Assembly (NCBI GenBank): GCA_937879965.1
Contig: CALFMP010000025.1
Coordinates: 129,360 to 193,359 of the forward strand
Reading direction: 5' to 3'
From: QKMZ01 sp012965515
GTDB taxonomy: Bacteria; Cyanobacteriota; Vampirovibrionia; Obscuribacterales; Obscuribacteraceae
Length of the DNA: 64,000 bases
Made by a program: the position numbers and the translations under genes. The notes beneath the pieces were generated by a model that had not been told where the DNA came from, did no database searches, and worked only from the letters and a program-made list of their open reading frames with translations. Shown piece by piece: positions 9,670-18,600 of this stretch. Positions within the stretch are counted from its first letter, which is position 1, and each line of letters opens with the position of its first letter.

Positions 9670-10779
9670 CTATTCTTTTTTGAATCCCAATTCCTTGGCT
9701 TTGGCTTCGTCACTGGTGGCGTGGGTAGTATCACCAATCGCTTTATATGCTTGAGCACGATTGTAATAGGCTTCGCCAAGTTTGGGATTCAAAGAAAGAG
9801 CCTTGTTGAAATCGTCAATTGCCTGCTGAAACTGTTTCAAATGACGCCGAGCAACACCGCGCGTGTCATAGGCGGCAGCGAGATGCGGTGCCAAGTCGAT
9901 AGCTTTTGTGCTGTCGTCGAGCGACTTATCGTATTGACCGAGATCGTTATATACGGCAGCGCGATTATTGAACGCAGCAGCGCATTTCGGATCGATTGCC
10001 AACGCCTTATTGCAGTCTTCGAGAGCTTCGGCAAACTCTTTATGACGTCCATGAGACCAGGCACGATTGACATACGCTACAACATAATTCGGTGAAATTG
10101 CCAAAAGCGCGCTCAGGTCAGCCAGCGCTTTTTTGTGTTCGCCAATTGTCTCGTATGCAGTGCTCCGATTTAGCAAAGCGCTGATGCTCTTTGGATTCAG
10201 CTCAACCGCTTTCGTATAGTGCGCAATCGCCTCTTCGAACTTGCCGTCCTTAGCAAAATCCGCAGCCTTGTCACATTCATCTTCTTCAGGAGTGGGCGCA
10301 CCAACATCTGGATCGGTCAAGCAACTCCACTTGGTGCCTTTCTGCTCGAACAAAAAGTTTTTCACTCTTGCCGTCTTCGCAGCCGGACCCTCCGGCTCTT
10401 CGCGCACCGTGATGACGGCATGCTTAAACCCTTGAAGCGACGCATCCTGTTTAAAGTAAGTCCAAATTTCCTCGACTTCTTTTTTCAGCTTCGACATATC
10501 GTCCAGTTTGAAGTCGCTTTCGTAGCTCAGAAGAAGCGCTTGATCGCCATCGGCAAAAATCAATGGGCCGACAAAATGAAGTTTCATCTTCTTGCCGGAC
10601 GGCAATTGCTTCACCGTATACTTCGGCTGATGCGACGCAAAGTGCAGTCGCAACGCGGGCTCCGGCACAATCGGTCGCGGAACCGCTTGAGCTGCTGTTG
10701 CAAAAACAGTGCTCATTGAAAGGACAAAAACAAGCGACTTATTTGCGACACTCAGAAATTTCATTTTGTTGACGTCCAT
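9670..10779 (-). CDS. Secreted TPR protein
   Basis: A 369-residue protein with a signal peptide (hydrophobic 10-30, cut near AAQAV), an N-terminal region of about 140 residues without clear homology, and five to six canonical 34-residue TPRs from about residue 170 (ALLNRSTAYETIGEHKKALADLSALL type). The start ATG directly abuts the stop of the CGNR-like gene (TAAATG), so the pair is translationally coupled. An ATG five codons in is the alternative start. Confidence 0.9.
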   Translation of the reverse strand: MDVNKMKFLSVANKSLVFVLSMSTVFATAAQAVPRPIVPEPALRLHFASHQPKYTVKQLPSGKKMKLHFVGPLIFADGDQALLLSYESDFKLDDMSKLKKEVEEIWTYFKQDASLQGFKHAVITVREEPEGPAAKTARVKNFLFEQKGTKWSCLTDPDVGAPTPEEDECDKAADFAKDGKFEEAIAHYTKAVELNPKSISALLNRSTAYETIGEHKKALADLSALLAISPNYVVAYVNRAWSHGRHKEFAEALEDCNKALAIDPKCAAAFNNRAAVYNDLGQYDKSLDDSTKAIDLAPHLAAAYDTRGVARRHLKQFQQAIDDFNKALSLNPKLGEAYYNRAQAYKAIGDTTHATSDEAKAKELGFKKE

Positions 10780-11472
10780 TTACTGCTTTTCTTTTCGGTT
10801 TCGGTATCGGCGCTGTTTTTCTTTCATGTACCCGGGATCTTTCAGTTGTTTTGTTATCTGAAAGGTACTGAACCGGCAAGCATCAGAACAAAACTTGGCT
10901 TTCCCGGAATAGACGAAGAAATCTTCGCACCTTTGAATCTCATCCACCACTTCCGGCTCTGCGTCTTGAAGCAAAGACAGTTCCGCCCGCCAGGCAGATT
11001 CTCGCTCGTTCACAAGGGCACCCAATCGTTCTCTTTTTCCTTCTCGGAAAAGCCCTTCACAGCGGACTATTCGGGGCGTCGACTCGGCTTCGACCGCCTC
11101 CGACAAGAAGGCAGCGAACTGCAACAGCAGCGTATCGCAAACAGATCTTAATACGTCCGTGTCGGAATTGCTTGCCCTGCGAGCGATCAAAAGTGGCAAA
11201 GCATCATTGGCATAACCCTCATGAATGGCAAGAGCAACCCCGTTCAACCGCTCTTGCAATGCGCCAAGCGCCAGAGCTTCACCAAAATGCAGGCACGTTA
11301 TCTGTTCGCGCATGAAATTCAGCTGATCGAAAAATGAACCAACATCCGAAGCGGATACCGAGAGTTTGCGCCCGGTCAGACGAAACAACCAGTCCAGCGC
11401 ATCCGCCTCAGACTTCCACCCAGTCTCTTCGTTCAGTGTCTCGACCCAATGTAACTTCTGAAACTTCTGCAT
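10780..11472 (-). CDS. CGNR-like zinc-finger regulator
   Basis: A protein of about 230 residues resembling the ABATE/CGNR family: a helical N-terminal domain and a C-terminal Cys motif (RCEDFFVYSGKAKFCSDACR) followed by a basic tail (KEKQRRYRNRKEKQ) that could bind DNA. The match is moderate because the exact CGNR motif is not kept. The frame is open to a GTG at 11541, but that codon lies inside a palindrome just after a TATAAT box, so I choose the ATG at 11472. It is co-transcribed with the downstream TPR gene. Confidence 0.65.
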   Translation of the reverse strand: MQKFQKLHWVETLNEETGWKSEADALDWLFRLTGRKLSVSASDVGSFFDQLNFMREQITCLHFGEALALGALQERLNGVALAIHEGYANDALPLLIARRASNSDTDVLRSVCDTLLLQFAAFLSEAVEAESTPRIVRCEGLFREGKRERLGALVNERESAWRAELSLLQDAEPEVVDEIQRCEDFFVYSGKAKFCSDACRFSTFQITKQLKDPGYMKEKQRRYRNRKEKQ

Positions 11473-11511
11473 TTTCGGCACTTTCAAGGTTTTCTGGAAA
11501 TTCAAATTGAC

Positions 11512-11561
11512 TACCACGATTCGCCGTGGTATCGTTACCACGATTACACGTTGTAATTATA
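11512..11561 (-). promoter_or_regulatory. Promoter and operator of the CGNR-like gene
   Basis: On the minus strand a perfect -10 TATAAT lies at 11561-11556. Immediately downstream are a palindrome at 11542-11525 (arms CGTGGTA and TACCACG, 4-base spacer) and two direct copies of AATCGTGGTA at 11545-11536 and 11521-11512. The -35 is weak. A repressor bound here would block initiation or early elongation. The simplest candidate is the CGNR-like protein itself; the divergent MATE gene could also respond. Confidence 0.6.
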
Positions 11562-11700
11562 CCCGCCGATTTCCTTTCACGAAGCTGGCGCAGTTCTTAG
11601 CTATCCGCAAAGCCAAAACTATTGAAAACCACAAACCGAGCGCTTTCTCGCTCGGCTAACCGGGTGCGACCAAATTCGCCAAGCACCAAAGGACTATTAG

Positions 11701-13146
11701 ATGAAAATCCGTACAGAACGGTTAGAAGCAGTCACAGAACTCGCCCTCATTATCAAAGACGCACTTCCTGTCTGCGTTGCAGTCGGTTTGGCAGCCACAA
11801 TTGGACTGGTCGACGTACACCTCGCCGGAGCATTGGGCCCGGCCGTGCAAGCAGGAGTCGGCATCGGCGATCAATTTCTCTTCTTCGCCGCGCTGCTCGG
11901 TACTGGAATCGCGCAAGGAGCAGGCTCTCTAATTGCACGCGCGACAGGCGCAGGATGCGAACGCGAAGCAAGGTTATTTGCATATGCGGGGCTGTCCTTA
12001 GCATTGATATTTGGATGTGCCGCGTCGGTCGCAACCTATTGCGGGGCAGATCTTCTGCTCAGCATGTTCAGCAGAGACAGCAGCGTCCGCGAAGCGGGCA
12101 GCATCTACTTGCGTCTCTGCGCGCTAGCGAACGCACCATACTGTTTGATGCTTTCACAATCAGCGATTTTGAGAGCATCAGGAAAGAGTTTCTCAACAAT
12201 ACTTCCATGGTTTGTCGCAGCCATTCTCAGCATCGTTCTATCAATCGCCCTTCCGCAGCTCATGCCAAACGGCGCGACACACACGTTAGAGTACATCGCC
12301 CTGGCATGGAACATCGGCGCAATCGCAGGAATGTTTGTTGGGCAAAATCAATTGAAGAAAATTGGCTATGTTTTGTTTCAAAGACAACAAGGTGGACAAC
12401 CAGAAAAGCGGCCGACACTCCTTTCTCAATTTCTCCAATTCAATAAAGAGCATGCCCAAAAGGTCAAGGCAATTTTCCTGCTCGGTTTGCCGATTGCCGC
12501 AACTGAAGCCGCTTGGCTGAGTTCCAACTTTTTCATGTACGTGATTCTTTCTCAAATGCCGTCGGCAAATGAAACACAAGCAGCCTGGACGATCAGATTG
12601 AAGATCGAAGAGATTGCCGCCACACCAGCCATACTTGCCTTCAACATGACCGCCGCTTCGCTTGTCGGACAGCGAGTTGGCGCCGGTGACTACAGTGGCG
12701 CATTTAAAGTGACTCGCAAAGCATCTCTGGCAGCAGCCGCAGTCATGCTGGTTGTCGGACTGGCAGTTTTTGCAAACAGCAATTACCTTGCGGAAGATTA
12801 TGCTTCGACAGCGCTTTCCGCCATCTATGCTCAAGAACTGTTGGTCGTTTCAATTATTGTCTATCCGCTCACGGCGTATTACATAACGATTTTCGGCGCC
12901 CTTGAAGGAGCAGGTTCAACACTGAAACCAATGCTAGCCATCGTGGCAGGTTTGTTTCTCCTTCGCACTCCATTGGCGGCGTACTTAGCGCTTCACTTGA
13001 ATGAAGGCATGACTGGCATTGTCATATCAATTGTCGTTTCGCACATTGCCGTAGCACTATCCGCGGTATCACAAACAAAGTCTTTCTTCGCCCAGAAACA
13101 AGGTAATGTGTCTGCGGCCTTGCCGTTGATTGAGGTGCCAAGATAA
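11701..13146 (+). CDS. MATE-family efflux transporter
   Basis: A 481-residue integral membrane protein with about twelve hydrophobic helices in two MatE repeats (for example GIGDQFLFFAALLGTGIAQGAGSLIARATGAG in the first half and SLVGQRVGAGDYSGAFKVTRKAS in the second). MATE proteins export cationic drugs or metabolites against Na+ or H+. It is divergent from the CGNR-like gene, 160 bases away, so a regulator/exporter pair is possible. No strong Shine-Dalgarno precedes the ATG. Confidence 0.9.
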   Translation: MKIRTERLEAVTELALIIKDALPVCVAVGLAATIGLVDVHLAGALGPAVQAGVGIGDQFLFFAALLGTGIAQGAGSLIARATGAGCEREARLFAYAGLSLALIFGCAASVATYCGADLLLSMFSRDSSVREAGSIYLRLCALANAPYCLMLSQSAILRASGKSFSTILPWFVAAILSIVLSIALPQLMPNGATHTLEYIALAWNIGAIAGMFVGQNQLKKIGYVLFQRQQGGQPEKRPTLLSQFLQFNKEHAQKVKAIFLLGLPIAATEAAWLSSNFFMYVILSQMPSANETQAAWTIRLKIEEIAATPAILAFNMTAASLVGQRVGAGDYSGAFKVTRKASLAAAAVMLVVGLAVFANSNYLAEDYASTALSAIYAQELLVVSIIVYPLTAYYITIFGALEGAGSTLKPMLAIVAGLFLLRTPLAAYLALHLNEGMTGIVISIVVSHIAVALSAVSQTKSFFAQKQGNVSAALPLIEVPR

Positions 13147-13262
13147 CAAAACCCGCAGTCCTCTATTTTGGGGTGGTCAAATACCATACTTTGTTTCAAC
13201 CAACCTCATGTAAAATAGGGCAACGGGGTCCCAATAAGGAAACTTCGCCTTCAAGAGGAAAG

Positions 13263-13484
13263 ATGGCTGAAATCAGCGCGGACCTAAAGACCGAGGAGCT
13301 TCTCAAGCTCGCCGCCGACAATCATCACAAGCGCATCACCCTCAGCGAGGAAGAGCGCAAAATGGTCATCGACCTTTTGAAGAAGAAAGGCGCCGAAGAA
13401 CTGGAGTACGGACAGGAGATCGAATTCGAGACCGTCCGGCTGGTCAGACGCGTCACCGGCGCCGTTGGCGTCTATTTCAGCTAA
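13263..13484 (+). CDS. Small acidic/basic protein, unknown function
   Basis: A 73-residue soluble protein, start chosen at ATG 13263 because GAGGAAAG lies just upstream; an upstream in-frame GTG lacks one. It is rich in Glu and Lys, with two predicted helices and a short C-terminal strand region (FETVRLVRRVTGAVGVYFS). I do not recognise a family. It lies between the MATE gene and the threonine operon, in the same direction, and appears to be its own unit. Confidence 0.6.
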   Translation: MAEISADLKTEELLKLAADNHHKRITLSEEERKMVIDLLKKKGAEELEYGQEIEFETVRLVRRVTGAVGVYFS

Positions 13485-13668
13485 ATACCAAGTCAAGTGT
13501 AACCGGGCGTTACAGCCGAGTTCGCAAATGCCAAATAGGGCGGCATTCTAAGGGATAATTGCCTTCCGGCCGGTCGAGCTGCTTCAGGGCAGCACGCAGG
13601 GTCACGGATGCGGAGCAAACAGCGCTTCGCAACGCTCGGACAATGGCGCGCTGCGCTCAAGGAGAAAT

Positions 13669-14952
13669 ATGGCACGAGTTGTGCTCGGAATGTTGGGGCT
13701 AGGAACAGTGGGCACAGGGGTTGTCGAACTCCTGAGCAAACATCGACATCTGACGCTCAAAAAAGTGGCGGTAAAAAGCCTCGATAAAGAACGCTCGTCA
13801 AAGCCATCCTGTCCGCTCACAACAGACGTTGACGAGATCATCAACGATCCGGAAATCGAAGTGCTCGTCGAAGTTATGGGCGGAGAGAATCCAACCGTTT
13901 CATACTTGGAACAGGCGATTAAGAAGCGCAAGCACATTGTCACCGCAAACAAAGAGGTGCTGGCAAAACACGGACCGCGCCTTTTTGCATTGGCGAAAGA
14001 GCACGGCGTGGCAATCTTCTTCGAAGCATCGGTGGCAGGCGGTGTGCCGCTTCTGTCAACGATTCACAAGGGATTGGAAGCCAACGAAATTGAATCCGTG
14101 ACTGGAATTTTGAACGGTACTACCAACTTCATTTTGTCGAATATGGAAGCCGGCAACAGTTATGCCGCAGCATTGAAAGAAGCTCAAGATCTGGGTTTTG
14201 CAGAAGCAGACCCGACCGCCGATGTAGATGGATTCGATGTCGCGTACAAACTTTCCGTGCTCGCCGCACTCGGCTTTGGACACTTCGTCAAACCCGAAAC
14301 CATCTACAAAGAAGGCATCAGAAATATCACCGAAGAGGATATGGCTCTAGCAAAAGAGTTCGGCTACAGAATAAAACTTCTGGGCACGGCGGCAAAGGGC
14401 AGCAGTAACGGCACTTCGAACAACACCGGTTTCGACGTCCGCGTGCATCCTACTCTTGTGCCCCTCGATCATCCGCTCGCCTCCGTTTCTGGACCAAACA
14501 ACGGTATTCTTGTTCGCGGACATGCTGTCGGACAGCTCACTTTGATTGGTCCCGGCGCCGGCAAATTGCCTACAGCGTCGGCAGTTGTCGGTGACTTGAT
14601 GAACTTGGCAGGAGCCTTGAAACTGCCGGATTTCGCAAGCTATTTCCAGCCCACGATTGACGCGTCTCCCGCCTCGGCAACGCCGCCATTGGCATGGAAG
14701 TGCCCATTCTATTTGCGCCTTGTCGTCAAAGACACACCGGGTGTTATCGGAAAAATCGGCAACATCTTTGGCACACACAACATCAGCATCTCCACGATCA
14801 TTCAGCGCGGAGTCGAAGGCAAGGAAGCGACAGTCGTCATCATGACCCACGATGTGTTGGGCAAAGACATGGACGCCGCGCTCGATGAATTGAAAAAATG
14901 CGATTTCCTCAGCTCTCTCGGCAATGCGATCAGAATTTTCAGGAGTGCGTAA
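13669..14952 (+). CDS. hom: Homoserine dehydrogenase
   Basis: A 427-residue monofunctional homoserine dehydrogenase, reducing aspartate semialdehyde to homoserine. It has an N-terminal NAD(P)-binding fold (GLGTVGTGVVELL), the catalytic domain with ANKEVLAKHG, GGVPLLSTIHKGL, LNGTTNFIL and EADPTADVDGFDVAYKL, and a C-terminal ACT domain (LRLVVKDTPGVIGKIGNIFG) for allosteric control, typically by threonine. AAGGAG lies six bases before the ATG. First gene of hom-thrC-thrB-lysC. Confidence 0.97.
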   Translation: MARVVLGMLGLGTVGTGVVELLSKHRHLTLKKVAVKSLDKERSSKPSCPLTTDVDEIINDPEIEVLVEVMGGENPTVSYLEQAIKKRKHIVTANKEVLAKHGPRLFALAKEHGVAIFFEASVAGGVPLLSTIHKGLEANEIESVTGILNGTTNFILSNMEAGNSYAAALKEAQDLGFAEADPTADVDGFDVAYKLSVLAALGFGHFVKPETIYKEGIRNITEEDMALAKEFGYRIKLLGTAAKGSSNGTSNNTGFDVRVHPTLVPLDHPLASVSGPNNGILVRGHAVGQLTLIGPGAGKLPTASAVVGDLMNLAGALKLPDFASYFQPTIDASPASATPPLAWKCPFYLRLVVKDTPGVIGKIGNIFGTHNISISTIIQRGVEGKEATVVIMTHDVLGKDMDAALDELKKCDFLSSLGNAIRIFRSA

Positions 14953-14981
14953 TTCGTTTCACCGCAGCAAGGACTTTCAAA

Positions 14982-16058
14982 GTGCATAAAGTAGCGCCAC
15001 AAGTTTTGTCATTAATAAACAAATACGCCGAATTTCTTCCGGTGACCCTAGACACTCCAATCGTCTCGCTGGGCGAAGGAAACACGCCACTGGTCGAGGC
15101 TTCGTCACTTCCTAAGAAGTTGGGTTTTCCGAATTTAAATCTCTATTTCAAACTGGAAGGTCTCAACCCTACAGGCAGTTTTAAAGACAGAGGAATGACC
15201 CTGGCCATTTCCAAAGCGGTCGAAGAAAAAGCTACCGCTGTTATTTGTGCCTCCACTGGTAATACCAGCGCATCAGCTGCAGCATTTGCAACCAAAGCGG
15301 GCTTGGATTGCTTCGTGCTTTTGCCGCACGGACACGTTGCGCTTGGAAAAGTCGCCCAGGCAATACATTACGGCGCCAAGCTCGTGCAAATCAAAGGAAA
15401 CTTTGACCGCGCCCTCGAACTCGTAAAAGAAATCGGCGACAAGTGTTCTGTCACAATTGTCAATTCCATTAATCCATACAGACTGGAAGGACAAAAAACT
15501 GCTGCATTTGAAGTGATCGAACAACTCGGCGAAGCACCGGACTACTTGTGCATCCCTGTTGGAAACGCAGGCAACATCAGTGCTTACAGAAGAGGATTCA
15601 AACTCTTCCACGAGATCGGGCGCGTTGCATCGGCACCAAAAATGCACGGATTCGAAGCGGAAGGCTCCGCAGCCATTGTGCAGGGCAAGCCGATCGAAAA
15701 TCCGGAAACAATCGCCACCGCCATTCGCATCGGCAACCCTGCCAGCTGGAAAGAAGCTGAGGCAGCGGCAGTTGACTCAGGCGGCAAAATCGATTCGGTC
15801 ACCGACGAAGAAATTTTGGATGCCTACAAACTTCTGGGATCAAGCGAAGGTATTTTCTGCGAACCATCGAGTGCCGCGAGCGTCGCCGGGTTGATCAAAC
15901 ATCTGAAGGCTGGGCTCATCCGTGGAGACGCAAGCGCTGTCTGCGTTCTCACTGGCAACGGCTTGAAAGATCCGGAGACCCCACAGAAAGTAAATAAGGT
16001 TGATTTGAATCCAGTCGAAGCGAATTTGGACGCGCTTCGAAAGGTCATGGGAATCTAA
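14982..16058 (+). CDS. thrC: Threonine synthase
   Basis: A 358-residue PLP-dependent threonine synthase that converts O-phosphohomoserine to threonine. The PLP lysine is in NPTGSFKDRG and the phosphate-binding loop follows (STGNTSASAAAF). The frame is open back to an ATG at 14898 inside hom, but GTG at 14982 is preceded by AAGGA at an 8-base spacing and removes a poor N-terminal extension, so it is the better start. It begins 29 bases after hom and ends four bases before thrB. Confidence 0.95.
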   Translation: MHKVAPQVLSLINKYAEFLPVTLDTPIVSLGEGNTPLVEASSLPKKLGFPNLNLYFKLEGLNPTGSFKDRGMTLAISKAVEEKATAVICASTGNTSASAAAFATKAGLDCFVLLPHGHVALGKVAQAIHYGAKLVQIKGNFDRALELVKEIGDKCSVTIVNSINPYRLEGQKTAAFEVIEQLGEAPDYLCIPVGNAGNISAYRRGFKLFHEIGRVASAPKMHGFEAEGSAAIVQGKPIENPETIATAIRIGNPASWKEAEAAAVDSGGKIDSVTDEEILDAYKLLGSSEGIFCEPSSAASVAGLIKHLKAGLIRGDASAVCVLTGNGLKDPETPQKVNKVDLNPVEANLDALRKVMGI

Positions 16059-16062
16059 TTAC

Positions 16063-17025
16063 ATGCTAAGCATCCCAGAGTTTGCCAACACCCTCATCGG
16101 AAGACGGCTCGTTATCAGTGTTCCGGGAAGCACGACAAACCTCGGTCCAGGATTTGACGCCATCGGACTTGCGCTGAATGTGTATAGCCGGTTCACTTAC
16201 TTTTTCACCGAAGGCGACAGCCTAAAGATCGAAGCGAAGGGTTCATGCGCAGGTGATCTTTCCGATAAGAAAAACAATCTCTTGCTGAGCGTCTTACTGC
16301 ATGCGCTTGGTCAAAACGAAGAAGACTTGAAGGGGCTCAACATTACCATTGAGACCGACATTCCTCTGGCGCGCGGCTTGGGCAGCTCTTCAACTGCCGT
16401 GTTGAGCGCATTGTGGGCGGCAGAGATCCTCAAAGGCAGAGCGCCGGAGCGCATGCGCGTCCTCTCCGCTGCGGCTGAAATCGAAGGACATCCGGACAAT
16501 GTCGCGGCGAGTTTGCTCGGCGGCTTAGTGGTCTGCGCTCCGTCCATTCACGGAAGCAAAGCAATTGTGAAACAACTTGCGTGGCCGGAAAAGTGGAAAA
16601 CGATTGTTGTCGTTCCTCCGTACAAACTATCCACCGACAAAGCTCGCGCTGTTTTGCCCAAGAAAATTCCAATGAAAGACGCCACTGCCAATGTGCAGCG
16701 AGCGGCACTGTTTGTCGCGGCAGTGACGTCGAAAGATGATGACGCTCTGCGCGAATCGTTGTTTGACAATTTGCACGAGCCATATCGCGCATCGCTGGTT
16801 CCAGAATTGAATAAATTGAAAGCATTGGTGCGCGGTTTTCATGGACTCGGCTGCGTTCTAAGCGGTGCCGGTTCGTCGGTTTTGGTGCTCGTCAATCAGC
16901 GTGATGAGCGCGACATGATGAACGAGCTGAGCGATTGGTGCGCGCGTCAAGGTGAGGGCTATAAGGTGCTAAACCTTGATGTAGACACAAAGGGATTGAG
17001 AGCGGATTTTGAATCATTCAATTAG
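16063..17025 (+). CDS. thrB: Homoserine kinase
   Basis: A 320-residue GHMP-family kinase that phosphorylates homoserine to O-phosphohomoserine, the substrate of the adjacent threonine synthase. Motifs in order are VPGSTTNLGPGFDAIGLAL, the ATP loop PLARGLGSSSTAVL, EGHPDNVAASLLGG and the C-terminal glycine motif LSGAGSSVLVLV. It starts four bases after thrC. Confidence 0.95.
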   Translation: MLSIPEFANTLIGRRLVISVPGSTTNLGPGFDAIGLALNVYSRFTYFFTEGDSLKIEAKGSCAGDLSDKKNNLLLSVLLHALGQNEEDLKGLNITIETDIPLARGLGSSSTAVLSALWAAEILKGRAPERMRVLSAAAEIEGHPDNVAASLLGGLVVCAPSIHGSKAIVKQLAWPEKWKTIVVVPPYKLSTDKARAVLPKKIPMKDATANVQRAALFVAAVTSKDDDALRESLFDNLHEPYRASLVPELNKLKALVRGFHGLGCVLSGAGSSVLVLVNQRDERDMMNELSDWCARQGEGYKVLNLDVDTKGLRADFESFN

Positions 17026-17045
17026 TACAAAAGTATGAGCGAAAC

Positions 17046-18326
17046 ATGAGTCAAACAACAAGCACCGAAACAAAGAAAGAACAGGCGAAATCAAAAGGGA
17101 ATCTTCCCTCTGTTTCTGTTCTCAAGTTTGGCGGAACGTCAGTCAAAAACATAGCGCGCATTCAGCACGTCGCGGAAATTGTTAAAGAACGGCTGAAACA
17201 CGGCAAAGTGCTCGTGGTTGTTTCCGCTATGGGCGATACAACTGACTATCTTTTGAAGCTCGCGCATCAGTGCGCAAAATCTCCAGATCAACGCGAATTA
17301 GATTCTCTGCTCTCTACCGGTGAGCACATATCAATCACATTGTTGTCGATGATGTTAAAGTCGCTGGATGTGTCGGCGCGCTCCGTAACTGCATATCAGC
17401 TCGGGATCTTCACCGAAAATGTGCACAACAAAGCACGCATCATCGATATCAAAACCGACAATCTCGCAGAAGCATTTCAAACTTGTGACGCACTAGTCGT
17501 AGCGGGTTTTCAGGGTGTCACTGCCAATGGTGACATCACAACATTGGGCCGTGGCGGTTCCGATACTACGGCAGTCGCCCTGGCAGCCGCAGCGGGAGCC
17601 AAATACTGCGACATATACACTGACGTCGACGGGATATACACATCCGACCCGAACAAAATTCCGAAAGCCCGATTGCTGGAGCGAATTTCTTATGGCGAAG
17701 TAGTAGAGATGGCAAGATTGGGTGCGCAGGTAATTCACCCCCGAGCAGTCGAGCTAGCGCGGCAATACGGTGTCATTCTGAGAGTACGCAACACATTTAA
17801 GCCGGACCACGAAGGCACAAGCATTGATGGAGGAGAAGACATGGAAATCTACCGCAGCATTAGCGGCGTGGCGACGGACAAGGATCAAGCTTGCGTCACG
17901 ATCATGGATGTTCCGGACCAACCGGGCATCGCAGCCCGCGTCGTAGGCGGTTTGGCAAAGAAAGCTATTGTCGTCGACATGATTATGCAAGCCTTCCACC
18001 CTACGGCCGGCTTGAACAACATCACCTTTACAGTTGCATCGACCGACCTTCCGCAGACTATCAAAACGCTCGAAGAATTGAAAACTGAAATGGGCGCAAA
18101 AGCTGTCCACGCCGATGAAGACATAGCCAAAGTCAGCTTAGTCGGCGCAGGCATGGCAGGACAACCGGATGTCGCTGCAAGATTGTTTGAAACATTAGGC
18201 GCTGCGAAGATAAACATCAAAATGATCTCTTCCAGTGAAATGAAAATCACCTGCGTAGTGTCGCGCGGTCAAGCCGACAAAGCAGCAAAGCTAATTCACG
18301 ACGCGTTCGAGTTGGAGAAGGTTTAG
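17046..18326 (+). CDS. lysC: Aspartate kinase
   Basis: A 426-residue monofunctional aspartokinase for the first step of the aspartate pathway (Lys, Thr, Met). The N-terminal kinase domain has VLKFGGTSVKNIARI, GFQGVTANGDITTLGRGGSDTTA and YTDVDGIYTSDPN; two C-terminal ACT domains follow (ITIMDVPDQPGIAARVVGGL and VSLVGAGMAGQPDVAARLFE). The last gene of the threonine operon; its product level would be feedback controlled by lysine and/or threonine. Confidence 0.96.
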   Translation: MSQTTSTETKKEQAKSKGNLPSVSVLKFGGTSVKNIARIQHVAEIVKERLKHGKVLVVVSAMGDTTDYLLKLAHQCAKSPDQRELDSLLSTGEHISITLLSMMLKSLDVSARSVTAYQLGIFTENVHNKARIIDIKTDNLAEAFQTCDALVVAGFQGVTANGDITTLGRGGSDTTAVALAAAAGAKYCDIYTDVDGIYTSDPNKIPKARLLERISYGEVVEMARLGAQVIHPRAVELARQYGVILRVRNTFKPDHEGTSIDGGEDMEIYRSISGVATDKDQACVTIMDVPDQPGIAARVVGGLAKKAIVVDMIMQAFHPTAGLNNITFTVASTDLPQTIKTLEELKTEMGAKAVHADEDIAKVSLVGAGMAGQPDVAARLFETLGAAKINIKMISSSEMKITCVVSRGQADKAAKLIHDAFELEKV

Positions 18327-18360
18327 AGAAACCGCCGGCGCGCTGGCTTCCAGCCGGCAA

Positions 18361-18600
18361 AGAAAATTGAGGGCGCATGCAATGCGCCCCCACAGTTTCG
18401 GAAAAATTGAGGGCGCATGCAATGCGCCCCCACAGTTTCGGAAAAATTGAGGGCGCATGCAATGCGCCCCCTCAGTTTCGGAAAAATTGAGGGCGCATGC
18501 AATGCGCCCCCACGGTTTCGGAAAAATTGAGGGCGCATGCAATGCGCCCCCACGGTTTCGGAAAAATTGAGGGCGCATGCAATGCGCCCCCACGGTTTGT
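18361..18600. repeat. Six tandem 40-bp palindromic repeats
   Basis: Six nearly identical 40-bp units start at 18361, 18401, 18441, 18481, 18521 and 18561. Each contains GGGCGCAT-GCA-ATGCGCCC, an 8-bp stem with a 3-base loop, then CCCAC and an A-rich linker. Differences between units are confined to single bases (CACAG, CTCAG, CACGG). Just upstream (around 18342-18355) is a GGCTTCCAGCCGG motif that also occurs near 3984. The array fills the gap between convergent lysC and an aldo/keto reductase gene and abuts the latter's stop codon. Confidence 0.95.

Noticed and set aside
18361..18600. CRISPR array
   Set aside because: Units are contiguous with no unique spacers, the repeat is a strong palindrome and no cas genes are near. 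The same applies to the 43- and 39-bp arrays.
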